Source of the DNA: Diabrotica undecimpunctata
Lineage: Eukaryota > Arthropoda > Insecta > Coleoptera > Chrysomelidae
Reading direction: 5' to 3'
Length of the DNA: 64,000 nt
Assembly (NCBI RefSeq): GCF_040954645.1
Contig: NC_092806.1
Span: 112,947,231 to 113,011,230, forward strand
A model generated the notes under the pieces. That model made no database searches, had not been told where the DNA came from, and saw only the letters and a program-made list of their open reading frames with translations. Shown here piece by piece: positions 10,737-23,515 of this stretch. The position numbers and the translations under genes were made by a program. Positions within the stretch are counted from its first letter, which is position 1; every line of letters begins with the position of its first letter.

Positions 10737-11648
10737 AAGGGTCGATTAAAGTTAATGAATTCTATCGCAATATGGGAAACTGAAAAAATAAATTGACTTT
10801 ATTGAATTTAATTATGTTTCATTGAAACCAAAGACTTTTAAGTTATTGACGGTCTTACATTATTTTTCCATACTACACGTGGGAGTTTCGAAGGATACCT
10901 ACATGATATAACATGTTCCGTTATAAGTAAAACGATTTAATGGAATGGTTTTTCAAAAAGCTGTATAATGAACAATACATCAATCCCCAAGTTGTTTTGA
11001 ATATTAAAACCGTAACAATACGATTCGGCGGGAAAGGCTTTCCGAATTTCAGGACAATTCAATGGTCTTATAAACAATTGGATGTGATTTACTTGGAATT
11101 TCCCGGGATGCCATCAATTCTCTGTTACATAATCCTTCGAAGCTCTATAGCAGAGAATGTGTTGTATTAATTGCAGAGCGCTTGCGTAAAATTTTCATCG
11201 ATAACAAAATGCGATACGCACTGCGTGGAATGGCTCGGAAGGGAATTTCTTCCTTCACCTTACAAAAACGAAAACAACGTCGAGCGTTCCGACGCTTTAG
11301 CTCGCTCAAAAATACTCACACGGATTCAAAAAGCCCTTAATTTTACACTTAAGCAAAGATTTAAATTGGTTGTGTTTATATATAGATGTATGATATATGA
11401 TTTACGTCATTTTTGTTAATTATGGTACGATTTCAGTCTATTGCTGATACTAAACAATATTCAAAAAGTACCGAAAACAGTAATATAATTAATAATTCTT
11501 CGTATTTTGTGTGTTTTCAAAATCATTTTGACAATTCTTCCCCTAGTGTGGTTTTATTAAATTAACAATAAATTATAACCATACAATATAACTCAACCTT
11601 AGTTATTAGGTAGATCCAAAAGATTTTGTTGACTTTTTTATGAGACCA
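10737..11648. other. No gene recognised; ORF-bearing stretch 10940-11419
   Basis: Two consecutive plus-strand ORFs (10940-11170 and 11171-11419) lie in a slightly GC-richer stretch but show no motif, no splice-bounded structure and no similarity I recognise. Confidence 0.35.
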
Positions 11649-11679
11649 TATCGCAAAGAAATTTATTTTCTTTGCGATA
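11649..11679. repeat. Perfect hairpin, 13-bp arms, 5-nt loop
   Basis: TATCGCAAAGAAA at 11649-11661 is exactly complementary to 11667-11679. It lies 43 bp beyond the stop codon of the LINE ORF1 remnant on the minus strand. Confidence 0.85.
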
Positions 11680-11721
11680 AAATTTATTCCATTGAATTAT
11701 AGTGAATATAAAAGTTATAAA

Positions 11722-12720
11722 TTAAGGCAGGTCGGTTTTGTCTAAGGATGGGTCACTGTCATTAGAGCTAACAGATGCAAGACTAACAGTGTCAATAACA
11801 TTTAGATTCATCGTAGCCTTAATTTTTTTTTGTAGGCGAGTTATACGATTCTTAAGTGATCTGTCAGAGATATTATGGTAGATTTGTTTGAGGTCATCAA
11901 GAAGAAGGAATGTTCTTCAGCTAAGGGGTCATGTCAGTCGAAAGAATTTTCCAAGAAAGTAATTAGTTGTAGCGAGTTAATTGAAAAGGATGATGGGTTT
12001 GCTGCTATAAGATTTTCTATGATTAAGCGGGCAGACGGGCTGATAGTGGCTGATGGTTTTGTATCTTTGGTGGTATCTCTAGTGGTATTCGGTGGGTTTT
12101 GGCAGGTTTCAGCCGTATGTCCGGCTTTTTGGCAAAGGAAACATTCTAGTTTGTCTGATGTCACGAAGATTCGGAAGGAAGTGTTTTCAAAATGTATTAA
12201 TACAGAGGTTTGTATTTCGAAATTTTCTTTATCTGGTATTACGTAGATAGACCGTCGAAAACTTAATATATGGGAATAATCTTCATCGGGTGAGCCTGTA
12301 CGAATCTGAGATACAGGTGAAGCTAGTTGCAGACCAAGTTCGTTTTTTAATGCCTGCTCGATAAGTTGATTTGGAATCGATGGACATACGTTAGATATTA
12401 ACAATCTTTTAGTTGGGAAAATGAGTGCGGATGTGGACGATTTCATTATTAACGGAAACGGTGACATTGTTTTTAAGAAGAATATCGACGTCAGAAATAG
12501 AAGCAAAAAAGATGCAAATGCGTTGGTTGGATATGCGGGAAGCGTGGGTAATGCGCTTTGGTGTTACGATTTCACCGATCGCCTTAATGTGATCGAAGAG
12601 AGCTGTATCCGAAATAACATTTAATACTATCGCTTGCATTCTGCTAGGATATGATGTGGTCACCGGTGTAGGTTTTATTGTTTTTGATGTAACAGCTGCG
12701 TAGCTTGGAGCGGTGGGTTA
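11722..12720 (-). pseudogene. LINE ORF1 (RNA-binding, zinc-knuckle) remnant
   Basis: A minus-strand reading frame starts near 12720 (TAPSYAAVTS), continues through MQAIVLNVISDTALFDHIKA (12409-12663 frame), shifts frame near 12415, and continues with RLLISNVCPSIPNQLIEQAL. A single CCHC zinc knuckle (CFLCQKAGHTAETC, CX2CX4HX4C) lies at about 12110-12155. A stop near 11934 and a final stop at 11724-11722 follow. The layout of an RRM-like region followed by one knuckle matches ORF1 proteins of Jockey/I-group LINEs, described as nucleic-acid-binding proteins of mobile elements. No ORF2 follows, so this copy is truncated or rearranged. At least one frameshift and one internal stop are present. Confidence 0.7.
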
Positions 12721-15326
12721 AAAAAGCATTTTTAAATATTCTGGATGCCAAAATATTTTATGAAAATCAGGCGCAATGCCTGGCCTATTTATTGTGTTTG
12801 TATCAATTATAAAGTTTACATACCAAGTTGTTTCACAAAAAACTTTTCACTTTCAATAATTACTTGATAACAAATCACATTAACTGACAAGTTTTTTTAT
12901 TAGAAATACTATTAGAAAAAGGCGACTTGTTGACTCGTTGGCTTTTCGAGTAGGAATGGTTTCTGTTTTTATTTATTCACTATTTACACGTTTAAACCCG
13001 TAGAAATAATCGTTTAGATATTTAAATTTTCAAGACGAAACTTGTAGATGTGACTAAACACTTTGACAGTTTTTTGACAATTATTTTGCGTGATTTTTTG
13101 CACGGTATATCTTAGTAATTTAAAAGTTTTATTTGAAATTATCTGTTTAATTATTTCCTCTATAACAATCACAAAGATGTAAAGTCCTCTTATTTACCAA
13201 AATTAAAAACAAATGTGTAGGTATATTATTAATGCAAACAAAATATCCAGAACCAGAAAAATACAGGTAAGTATAAATACTATTATTAACATTGATATTC
13301 CCATGGTTCGATTGAATAAAAGAGACCTCCGGGTGCCTATAAATATGTAACATTTATTAAAGCAACCTACAAAGACGGTCAGAAAGAAAATGGCGGAGTT
13401 CCGGTTCGCCATTGGACAGATGGGCTCATTTGTTTTTAAAATGATAAAAGGCGGGATGGGATGGGATGGTTATGTATGTCTGTACGTGTTTCAGTTCGAC
13501 ACCAGCTGCTCCGTTTTTTAGTTTGTAAGTAGCTGTTTTGGTTTGTATAGGGATGGTAAAAGAAGGGGAGAGATTATTATGAAGCGGTGTTTACCTTGTG
13601 GGTTATGAATGTTTTTAATAATTCTCTCTGACAATGATAAAAAGGGGTTGTGTCGGGGATGGTACAAATCAGAGTGATAGTAAACTGATGTGTGGTTTAA
13701 ATGAAGTGGTTATGGATTAGATGGTTAAACAGAATTAGCTTCATATACTTAAACAGTTCCATAAGCTTTATAAATATTATAATTAGATGATCGTAAATAA
13801 AATAAATATAAAATTTAAAATTATAATGAAGGCACATACATAATATGTATTAATATTTTTTTTGTAAACTATAAAACAAATACACAATATAGAAATGCCT
13901 ATATTACAACGATAACTTTATTTAACCTTATCACTGAAATACCATACACGGGAAATATTCTGGTTTAATAATCAACTAATGGAAAAACTTGCAACTATTG
14001 AAACAAACCGCGAAATACGAAAAACGTTTCCGTTACAAAAGGTGTGACCATGAGTACGTAAAACACAGTACAAGGACACATTCCTAAACATTTAATATGT
14101 GAGTAATATGTATCTGCTATTAGTATTAAAATCTGAAAGGTTACCGAGCATAGGCAAAAGCAATAGCTAGATGGAAAAATTTAATATAAACCATGTATTT
14201 GGTCAAATAAAAAAAAATCATATTTATTCTAAATTTTCATTATTACTGAGACAAATACAAATAAATTATTAAACGAATTTTATTTTCAGATGGTTTGAAT
14301 ACAACTTTATAACATTTATAATATACTACTACTTAATTTGAACTTCGTCCATGGGTTGAACAACGTTACTTTTTGATAATTAAAAAATATTCAAAATACG
14401 GAGTTATAGCATTTTACCTATGTTACAAACTCTGATTCTATAGAGAGAATGCAAATTACACTTGAACGATTCCTTGAAATTTCCCTAAGTAAACTATATC
14501 CAAACCCATATCGAGAAACTTTGTTGAGACTAAAAGATATTAGCTCTATAGTTGCAGAACTCCAGTACTCTTTGATATTACTTGGATTTCTTCATTGCTT
14601 GAAAATAGAACTTATTTTTGTATGTTATATTATTAATCGTAATTGATAATACTTTTTAAACTAGTACAGTAGTCGTAATATAACCTTCGACGTCGTTTAT
14701 TTTTCTTTTGTTTGTTTCCATATTTCTGCTAAGCCATTCTAGCCTTCTTCCGATAATATTTGACAGAAAGAAAAAGTTCACCAAAAATTCAAAAACTTCA
14801 CCACTGTTGTTTATGACCGAACCCTAACCATTGATGTAATATGTAGTTATAGAAAAAACAGAATCTTAAGACCCTAAGTTACTGAAATCTCCTGAAACTA
14901 AATACTTTAACTTAACACCTATTAAACTAATGTGACTCTCTCCAACTTGTGTGGCTTGAGACGGAAATTTTTATCCTTATTTAGGTATTCCTGACAGGAT
15001 TTCAACGGAAATATTTAAATTCGTATCGTTTATAACGTTAGGAATAATTCAGTAGTATATATGGTATTATATAGGTTTACTAATACATTTATGTATCAGT
15101 CAAAATAAAGCGTTTCAGATTCATATTTTCATGTTTTAAAACTATTTGTGGTTCCAATACCAAAATTTAAGAAGTTTGTGTTACATACTGTACGTAACAG
15201 TAGGTAATAGTAACGAAGGAATAGCTTTTTAATGAGGTAATAAGTAGTCTCTTTCGTTAATACATGTTCGCTTTAATATTTTTGTTGATTATATTTTAAT
15301 ATTTGTTAATAAAAAGTAGTACTTAC
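12721..15326. other. Intronic DNA downstream of toy exon 3, no feature identified
   Basis: On the minus strand this lies after the donor site of toy exon 3. I searched it by eye for the rest of the paired domain (VSSINRVLRNLA) and for homeodomain text and found neither. Short ORFs at 13147-13412 and 14449-14646 have no recognisable motifs. Confidence 0.5.
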
Positions 15327-15507
15327 GCTAGGTATATTGTCATTATTGCACACACCCTCGCTAAGCAGCCTATCCCTGATTTCCCATGCAAAAATCGAAG
15401 GACACTCCCTTTTAAACTCTGCAATCTTATTCACCACCGGTGTCGTCGCTACCCTAGGTTTCGATCCACCAATAGCTCTAGGCTTAATGGATCCAGTTTC
15501 ATAATAC
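15327..15507 (-). CDS. toy: twin of eyeless / Pax6-class protein, exon 3 (paired domain, second part)
   Basis: This exon completes the Arg codon split by the upstream 58-bp intron and encodes [20 protein letters not shown] and then [18 protein letters not shown], ending DNIPS in phase 0 before a consensus GTAAGT donor (15326-15321). It covers the linker and most of the C-terminal (RED) half of the paired domain of a Pax6 transcription factor, a nuclear DNA-binding protein in the eye-specification network. The combination [20 protein letters not shown] matches my memory of insect toy rather than ey, which has SIRPRAIGG. The reading frame is intact. The last residues of the domain and the homeodomain lie on exons I could not find in the window. 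Confidence 0.93.
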
Positions 15508-16029
<522 letters not shown>

Positions 16030-16430
16030 AAAATAAGAAACAAGAAAGTTTATCAAGAAATTTAGCAAATAAAAGAATGGTAAAATAACTAAGCAGGAAC
16101 TAGAGACCTAGATATCTTGAACAGCAAGAAAAACTAATGAGAAGGTACTAAGGAGGGTCAACAAAGATAGAGAATTGCAAAAGACTGCTAAACACCAGAA
16201 AATGTCTTATTGGGGACATATAATAACGGAAAAACGATATAGAACACTACAACTGATCCTTAAAGGCAAAATAGAAGGTCGTCGAGGTGTAGGAAAAAAA
16301 CTGGTTTCTTGGTTAAAATACATTCGTGATACCAAATGCAGGACAATTATTCCATGCGGCAGACAGCCTCTGCAATGGTGATCGCCAAAGTCGGATAATT
16401 CTGATATGGCAAGTGAAGAAGAAGAAAATA
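16030..16430 (+). pseudogene. LINE ORF2 C-terminal tail
   Basis: Translation gives VLRRVNKDRELQKTAKHQKM, then SYWGHIITEKRYRTLQLILK and GKIEGRRGVGKKLVSWLKYI. This is the conserved C-terminal tail after the RT of a very common insect RTE-like non-LTR family. It ends near the usual VMIAKVG-like text at about 16375-16400, followed by an A- and GAA-rich tail (16418-16427). Only the 3' end was inserted or survives. Confidence 0.75.
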
Positions 16431-16439
16431 ACTAAACCG

Positions 16440-17225
16440 TATGATATTCTACGTTGGGAGACACAGGAATAAGTCCGCTAAAATTAAAAGGTAAACTAGT
16501 AGAATATTTTCCGCTGTTTAACCTTTATAGATTATGAAAAATGCTTTGATAGTTTGGAACTATGGACTATCGATAAAGCATCGATCAACAGCTGATTAGA
16601 CTTAAGATACAGACTATTACAAATAACATATATGAACAAGCCGAAATGACGGTGTTAATCAATAATAACCAAAAAATTAATCAAATTGAAATAAATCACG
16701 ATGTAAGTTAGAGCGATACAATGTATCCAAAACAATTTACAGTAGCGCTGGAGGACATCTTCAAGTCGAGGAATTTCTGTCAATAGAAAGTATAAATCTT
16801 CTTAGATAAACCAATGATGGAATTATAATAGCTCCCGACGAAAACGAATTTCGAGAAGATGATGGAAGAGTTAGATAATAGATACATATAAAATCAAAAC
16901 AAAAAGGACTCAAAAGAAAACTTAACAAAACGAAAAGCATGTCAAACAAAGATGACAAACCGGTAATAGTAGTTCAGGGAACCGTCGCGAAACATGTAGT
17001 CTATCTGGGTCATTATATAAAACTAAATAAAAAAAAAACAAACAACGGAAATAAGTAGAGGAATAAGAATGGGATACATTGTCTCTGAATTGTGAGGTTA
17101 GCTTTTTTAGAGTTAAGTTTTTTTTTATAAAATTAAACAACAATGAATGAGACAGTTACGGGAAATTCTTATTACATACTTCTTTTGTAGCCATCTAAAA
17201 TTAAAAATCCTGTACGACTGTATAA
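16440..17225 (+). pseudogene. LINE reverse transcriptase remnant
   Basis: IDYEKCFDSLELW near 16530-16570 is the RT block with the first catalytic Asp. Then QAKMTVLINNN, QSDTMSP (the QG(D/C)xxSP block) and FTVALEDIF follow in broken frames. Further on, LNLTKTKSMSNKDDKPVIVV and HVVYLGHYIKL near 16920-17025 match the post-YADD region. The YADD box itself is not readable. Multiple stops and shifts mark a dead copy. Confidence 0.7.
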
Positions 17226-17461
17226 ATTCCACTTTTAAAACAAATAACGTTATACAAATAATTCCCATGTGCTTTTGGGGGATAACAACACAAAACTTCT
17301 AAAGCTAAGAGGATTGTTGTGAAGCAGGCACATTTAAGTGCGTTATAATCTGATAATACATTAGTGAATGGATAGAGATAGACGAGGATCGGAAGAGAGA
17401 AGAAACGTCTAAATACAATTCTCCAGTCGGCTTTATTGGACCGTGAGATACAATGTGGTTG

Positions 17462-17462
<1 letters not shown>

Positions 17463-17545
<83 letters not shown>

Positions 17546-17547
17546 TT
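17463..17547. repeat. (AT)n microsatellite
   Basis: About 85 bp of almost pure AT dinucleotides. The ORF predicted across it (a Tyr-Ile repeat) is an artefact. Confidence 0.95.
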
Positions 17548-17749
17548 ATTGCTTTAATTTACAATAAAAAATCGGGTTTACTTCTTTTGCAAACGATTTA
17601 CTTCTTGAAATTACCCTTGATGGTTAAATTTTGTTTTAAGTAACCCCTTAAGAAATAATCCAGAGGGGCTAAGTTCTCCAGTAGATTCGTTGTCACAATT
17701 ATTTACAAATAAAAGATATCAATTTTATGAATGTAGACATGTTTCATGT

Positions 17750-20390
17750 TGACTTATAGTTGAGGCGGTGAAAGGAAAAGTGTTAGTGCATAATCAAAAT
17801 CTCCATACTCAAATCTATTAGAAGCGACAGTGGTGTAAGTCCCACCTCTTCTATTTTCTTACAGATAGCAGAACAAACTTGACAGTCAAACAAAATCTCT
17901 GTAGTAGTAGGGGGAATAGTGATGCAAGTCAGACTTACACCACTATTCCTTCATTTCTAGATATTTCGGCAGTTATTTAGTATTTTGCGGTTGTGATTTT
18001 TCAATACAATGGATGACGACAGATGACAAGTAATGTGAGTGATGAGTCTAGTATTTTCACTTACTCAAGAGATGAGTGGGTATCTTCTGATTCTAAATAA
18101 GAAAGTACTGGTAAGTTAAACTTGAGTATTATATTTGTTTGTATAAAAACAAAACTAACCTCAAAATGTTAAATTCTCTACACTAACAATAAATAAACTT
18201 ATATAAATACAACAACGTTGTTGATTTTTATTTTAATCAAATTGGTTTGTTTAAGACTGTGAATTAAATGAGGAAGTCTCTCCCCAAACCATAAAGGAAA
18301 AGTAATAGCGAAGAAGTTCAACAACCCAAGAGAGCACGAAAACGACAGAGGTATGAAAATAAAAAAGAAAAAATAAAGTGGCTTTAAAACTCAGGTTGTG
18401 AGTATAAGACAACAAAAGGAAAAGTAGTGCCAGGTAAAACTTTTTCAAACAACTGTTTGTGCAATAAAAAATCTTTTGAAAAGATATCATGTGAAGATAG
18501 AAAAAAAACATTTAAATCATTCTGGAAATTGAAATCATTCTTTTACTTGTGGTTTGATCAAGCAAGAGAAACCTGAAGTAAAACGTTCTAGGGATCAGTC
18601 ACGATCTGGTAAGACAGTGTCTAACCAATATTTCATTCATAAACAAGGCGAAACCATAAAAGAATGTAAAAAATACTTTCTTGGAATCTTTTAGATGTCT
18701 GATAGACGAATAACACGGGCAATTCATAAGATAAAACAAGGGGAACCACCTGGTTCAGATAATAGATAATCGACGCCATGGTATACCAACCAATAAAATG
18801 TCTAAAGAACATATGAATGTGTCCGGAAACACATTGAAAATTTTTATCTTACCTATCGCACTATACAAGGAATAAGAATCCCAATCGTAGGTAACTATCT
18901 TCTGACCTTAATGTTACCCTTCTGTATCACTTGTATAGTAAGTACTGTCAGGAACAAGAGGCACTATCCCCGTTTCCAGTGATATTTATCGCCGTACATT
19001 CAATAATGAGTACAACCTTCATTTTCATGTACCATAAAAAGATACGTGCTCTAAGTGTGATGATGCTTATAAATTAAAAAAAAACTGCAATACAGATGAT
19101 AATGAGATAATACAGATTAAAGTAGAGCACGAATTTCATCTTAGAAAGACCGAGCTTGTATGTACTTCTATGAAAAATGATACAGAAAAGGCTGTATAGT
19201 AAAATGAATAAGACTGACGATTCTTTCTATGCATTCACATTTGACCTAGAGAAAGCCCTAGATTTCCCAAAACTAACCACATCTATCGCATACTATAAGC
19301 CTAATATATACATTTACTGTTATCTTCGAGAGGATCTCAGGAAATCAGTGCCTGTGTCACAGAGTACATATAATTACGTGCAGCCAAATCAAAACATGTT
19401 GTATTGTACAGTGACAACTGCACCAGCCAAAATAGAAACAGGAATTTCGCCTTGGCCTTGTTACAGTTAGTTCAAAGTGAAAATAATAGTACCGAAATAG
19501 TTGATCACAAGTTTATTGTAAGCGAACATTCTTACTTAGCCAACGAGTCAGGCTTTGGTTCAATTGAAACTTACTCTAACGGTTAACAGATTTATGTGCT
19601 TGAAGAATGGTTTTCAGTCATAGTTCGGTGTAGAAAGAAAAAAGCTGTCACAAAAATGCTTACAGAAGACTTTAAAGATCTGACACAACTCACTAAATCA
19701 ATTACAAAAAGAAAAACCAATACGCATAACCAATCAGTGTCATGATTAAAAATGCAGGGAATTAGAGTCAAAAAAGATAAGCCATTTTCACTGTTCCATA
19801 AAGAAACACTAAATGAAGATTTTTTACTTTTCACAAATTAATATCCTTCAAAGCAAGAAGAAGGGAAGACCAACATTGTTGAAAAATCTTTAACTGGATT
19901 GCATGTACACAGCACTTGGGCCAGTAATGCCAGCCAAAAAGCGAGATATGTGTGATTTACTACCATACATTCTCCCAGTCCACCATTCTTATTTTAGAAG
20001 TCTTATAAATATCATCTGATGAAGTCAATGACGAAGCTGGACCACTTCCTGATATAGAAGAAAATAATGACTAATAAACTAGTGAATTTATTTTTGATTT
20101 TCTAATGTAAAAACAATAAACATATTTTGTTTTCTGTACACACTATTTAAACTCTTAAAGGAAAAGTAGTGTAAGTCATTTCACCCCTTAAAAACTACCC
20201 TTAACATAGTTTTATTTGTACAAAAATGTTAGTAGAGTTACATGTATTTTTAATAAATAAAAAAATACCACAAGCATGTTTATATGTTACGTAGATTTAA
20301 TTACAATATTTCTACTAAAACCTTTTGTACCTCAAAATGATGCTCAGATGACTTACACCACTTTTCTTTCACCGCTTCAGTTGTAAGTGT
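17750..20390 (+). mobile_element. DNA transposon with degenerate FDLEKAL/YSDNC transposase
   Basis: The left end (TGAGGCGGTGAAAGGAAAAG, from 17761) and the reverse complement of the right end (CTGAAGCGGTGAAAGAAAAG, from 20380) form inverted repeats. A GTGGTGTAAGTC-like motif recurs near 17832, 17922, 20172 and 20350. Inside, a broken plus-strand frame from about 18000 to 20085 encodes a transposase-like protein: FTFDLEKALDFPKL with TSIAYYKPNIY near 19228-19310, YSDNCTSQNRN near 19406-19445, ALLQLVQSENN, then a C-terminal LLPYI. Its two Asp-bearing blocks suggest a DDE-type enzyme. I know this protein type from insect genomes as uncharacterised and do not assign a superfamily. A frameshift lies near 19410, with many stops elsewhere. 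Confidence 0.7.
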
Positions 20391-21689
20391 CATATGGAAT
20401 GTTTTTTGAGCATGTAACGTAAATGCTAACATAATAATTTTTAGGTATGTTTGCGTTCTTTTAAATTAAAAACATCTTCAAAATCTTTATATGTAAATTT
20501 TTATCTTCACGATCTAAATAATTATTGTTAATAATGGAGCTGGATTAGTTAAATCTTAAATAATCTCAGAAAAAGCAACTTGTTTCGTCTCAGTTTTAAA
20601 CCGTTTATAGTCTGTGTTTCTGTGATAAACAATGTTAGGAAAAAACTGTATCGATGGTGAATATAAGATTTCATTGCAAATATGTCAAGAAATATTTCTT
20701 CTAATAAAATTTTCTATATTTTTTCCAATATTCATCGATTATTTGTATCAAGAATAGTATTTAAGTTGTCAATGGGTTTAAAACCACGTTGAACAAATTC
20801 CCAAATCTCAACGTTCTACACTAACCAGACAAATTTGACGGCTTTCCCTATATGAGAAGATTAACACTCGGAAACTTGTCTTGGATGCGTGGAAGCGCGA
20901 GGAGCGCCGCCATTTTCAAGATAGGATTTAATCTTTGTCCTATTTTGTGCTTTTCCAAGCGTGACTTCCCACTTTGAATGTATTCGCACAAGGTGGATTA
21001 GCGACTGTATGTGAATTGTGGATGTGGATAAATGTGGGTGAGGCCAAGTCCAGAATTAAATAAATTCCGACGGTTGGTTTACTTCGGCAGGATTTATGGT
21101 AATTTTATCATCTAGTTCGGCGGTTAAATACCTGTAAAAAGCTTCCACAAGTTTCTTTTTATTTCTAGTGTAAACTTTTTGACATCAGCATGAGACGACT
21201 ATAAGTCTTTGAAATATGGTTATTTACAATAATAAAAAAGAAAAATTGGAAAAGAATAATGCTTTTAAAAAAGAAATATAAGAATATTATCTTAATACTA
21301 TTTCTACTCAACTACCGTATGTATTTTCTGGTTCATCATATACTTAATCTTTTTACAGATCGTTTTGTTTTCAGTTAAGATATGTAAGTTAATAAAATTG
21401 ATATTTTAGAACTTTTCACTGATTCTTAAGTAGGTAATTTTAAAATTTATTGTCATAAACTCTATGACTACGTGTTTTAGTTTATTATTAATAATAAAGT
21501 ATGTTCCCAATTTATGCTTCATTTGTGACAACTGCAACAGATACTACAATGTATCTTTTGAATAAATTTGCATGAACTAACTAAAATTAATTACAAAAAT
21601 ATCAATTTTGCCACATAAAAACTTAATAATGAAGCAAAAAGTAAAATAGTATAAGTAATATATATTGAGATTGGGAAGCAGAGTAGTAG
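20391..21689. other. Toy intron 1, no feature; GC-richer patch 20880-21060
   Basis: AT-rich DNA without coding motifs. The patch 20880-21060 (containing GGAAGCGCGAGGAGCGCCGC) is less AT-rich and non-repetitive by eye, but I cannot assign it. Confidence 0.4.
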
Positions 21690-21895
21690 AAAAACAAATC
21701 TCACCTTATGATAAGGTATGGGGCGGCTCTCTGGTGATGTGCTGCTTGACATGGTATAGATGTGCCTGTTTATATGTGTATTTTGTGTTTGGATATATGC
21801 GACTGCGTGTGTCATAAAGGAATAAAAGCTGATCCTGGAGCAGACCCAGACCGAATTTGGGTTGTAGAACCAATGATGACGATGATATGTCTTAG
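21690..21895 (+). mobile_element. RTE-type LINE 3' tail
   Basis: The stretch ends GACCGAATTTGGGTTGTAGA, then ACCAATGATGACGATGATAT, the (GAT)n-rich 3' terminus typical of insect RTE-like LINEs. No coding part remains. Confidence 0.5.
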
Positions 21896-22559
21896 TCAAT
21901 GAACATACACTGTAAATGAACAACTGCAGCTCCTAGAATATGTTTTTCATCTGGTCTGTTCTGCGTAGAGTTCTGGTGAGTTCAGACTAACAATCTGTTG
22001 TTGCTGTATTACCACGGTATTATAGCTATGCTTTCTTCTTCTAGTATGCTTAATCTTTTGAAGAAATCTTTTATTTTGTATTGAACCGAGCCTTTGATAT
22101 GTTTGTTATGTCTTCTGTTGACTTCTTACTTTCTGTTGAAGTTTCTAATATGTTACATATATCTGCCATCTCTTTTAAACTTCCTCCTTTTGTTAACGAA
22201 TTTAAATCAAACCGTTATTCCCAATCTTTTTGCCGCTATTTCTGCCTGATCCTCTTGAGACTTTATGTTTAATTTTTCAGATTATATGGAGTTTTTTCTT
22301 CATTAGTGCTATCCTGATTAGAGCAGCACAAATTAAATATCTAGCTCTCTATTGGGCGACGAAAGAACTCTACGTTAAGAATATGTTTAGATACTGTTAC
22401 GTTTTTATGTGGGTTCAGCGATTCAGTGAAGTAAACCTGGTTTAAATAACTTTATTTTAACTTACTTAACTATAAAACTCACCTTCAACGTGATTATCGT
22501 CAGGAAGACAGAGAGCTGCTCATGAGTCTTTTATCAAAAAATAGAGGTCTCTAAAGTGA
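21896..22559. other. No gene recognised
   Basis: Overlapping ORFs at 22081-22272 and 22230-22445 carry no recognisable motif. This could be the left part of the gypsy fragment that follows. Confidence 0.35.
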
Positions 22560-23170
22560 GTAAAAAAGATATAAAATCAAAATCGAAGAGACAAAAGAAG
22601 ATATGAAACGAGAAATCAAAGATCTTAAAGCTAGGCCATGAGCAGAAAAAAAAATATCTGATGCTAGTCGGTAAGTGGAAAAAAGATCTGGATTTAAAGC
22701 TATTCCGTGAGCAGAAGAAAGATTCAGATCTAAAGCTAGTCCGTGTAAAGATCCAGATCTAAAAACAGTCTGTGAGTGGCTGGACAACGGAGTAAGGCTA
22801 CAGTGCCAGGAGATTACCAAATATGGGGAATCAGTAAAACGCTATTGGCTTCAGTAGGATTTTTATGTTTACGAGGACTACGTCATTACTAAATGGAAGT
22901 CATAACGTAAATGAGAAAGTGCACATGGAACAAGAACAGTGCCCCAAGTTTTTCTCCCAAGATCATATTTAAAGGACGTGCTTGCAGAACTCCATGATAG
23001 CCGCTGCGGAGGCATCTTGGGATTAATAGGATTCTGGCCAGAGTCCGTGAGAGGTATTACTGGGTTAATTGTCAGTAAGATGTGGAAGAATAATGCAAAC
23101 AATGTGAGCTGTGTGCATCCAAGAAGAGGCCGAAAACGAGACAGGATTCCATAGGAACGAGTTTCTGTCG
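22560..23170 (+). pseudogene. Ty3/gypsy pol remnant (pre-integrase and zinc-binding region) with internal repeats
   Basis: From about 22810 translation gives EITKYGESVKRYWLQ. From 22940 it gives VFLPRSYLKDVLAELHDSRC, then a degenerate zinc-binding HHCC-like stretch, and NNVSCVHPRRGRKRDR, matching the region before the integrase core of gypsy polyproteins (usually LPKSLRKEVLxELHD...C.QCE.C). Upstream, 22615-22780 holds 4-5 degenerate units of about 30-42 bp built on GATCTAAAGCTAGTCCGTGA. No catalytic integrase core remains. Confidence 0.65.
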
Positions 23171-23289
23171 AGATTCTGGTACCGTTTTTAGTAACATCAG
23201 GAAATAAGTATAAGATAGCTGCTATAAACTATTTTTTCAAACAGCCAGAAGTAGCCGTTATTAAACGACATTAAAAGACCCTCTTTTTA

Positions 23290-23515
23290 ATGTCGTTTCC
23301 CAACATGAAGTTCCACTGAAGCGGTTCACTGCTTGCTCATATTTAGCAATCTCCTGTCACTCTTGCCTAACTCCGTTGTCCAGCTAACTCACAGGACTAT
23401 TTTTAGATCTGGATATTTCTTGTGTTCGTGAACTAGCTAAAGATCTCGAACTTTCTTCGGCTCACGGACTAACTTTGGATCTAGAACATACTTCTGACAC
23501 CGATTGTTATGTTTT
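23290..23515 (-). pseudogene. Second gypsy fragment, inverted relative to the first
   Basis: The reverse complement of this stretch repeats the text of the fragment at 22730-22860: GCTGGACAACGGAGTTAGGC against GCTGGACAACGGAGTAAGGC, plus AGATCTAAAAATAGTC-type repeat units. The two pieces therefore face each other about 0.5 kb apart. Confidence 0.65.

Noticed and set aside
10940..11419. Two adjacent ORFs as a gene
   Set aside because: No recognisable domain and no evidence that they are joined. They may be conserved repeat sequence.
11875..12246. 123-codon plus-strand ORF
   Set aside because: Antisense to the LINE ORF1 with the zinc knuckle, which has clear family features.
1..15300. Search for the missing paired-domain end and homeodomain exons of toy
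   Set aside because: No VSSINRVLRNLA-like or WFSNRRAK-like text was seen on the minus strand by eye. They are probably beyond the window, but a translated search would be needed to be sure.
17443..17643. ORF with Tyr-Ile repeats
   Set aside because: A translation of the (AT)n microsatellite.
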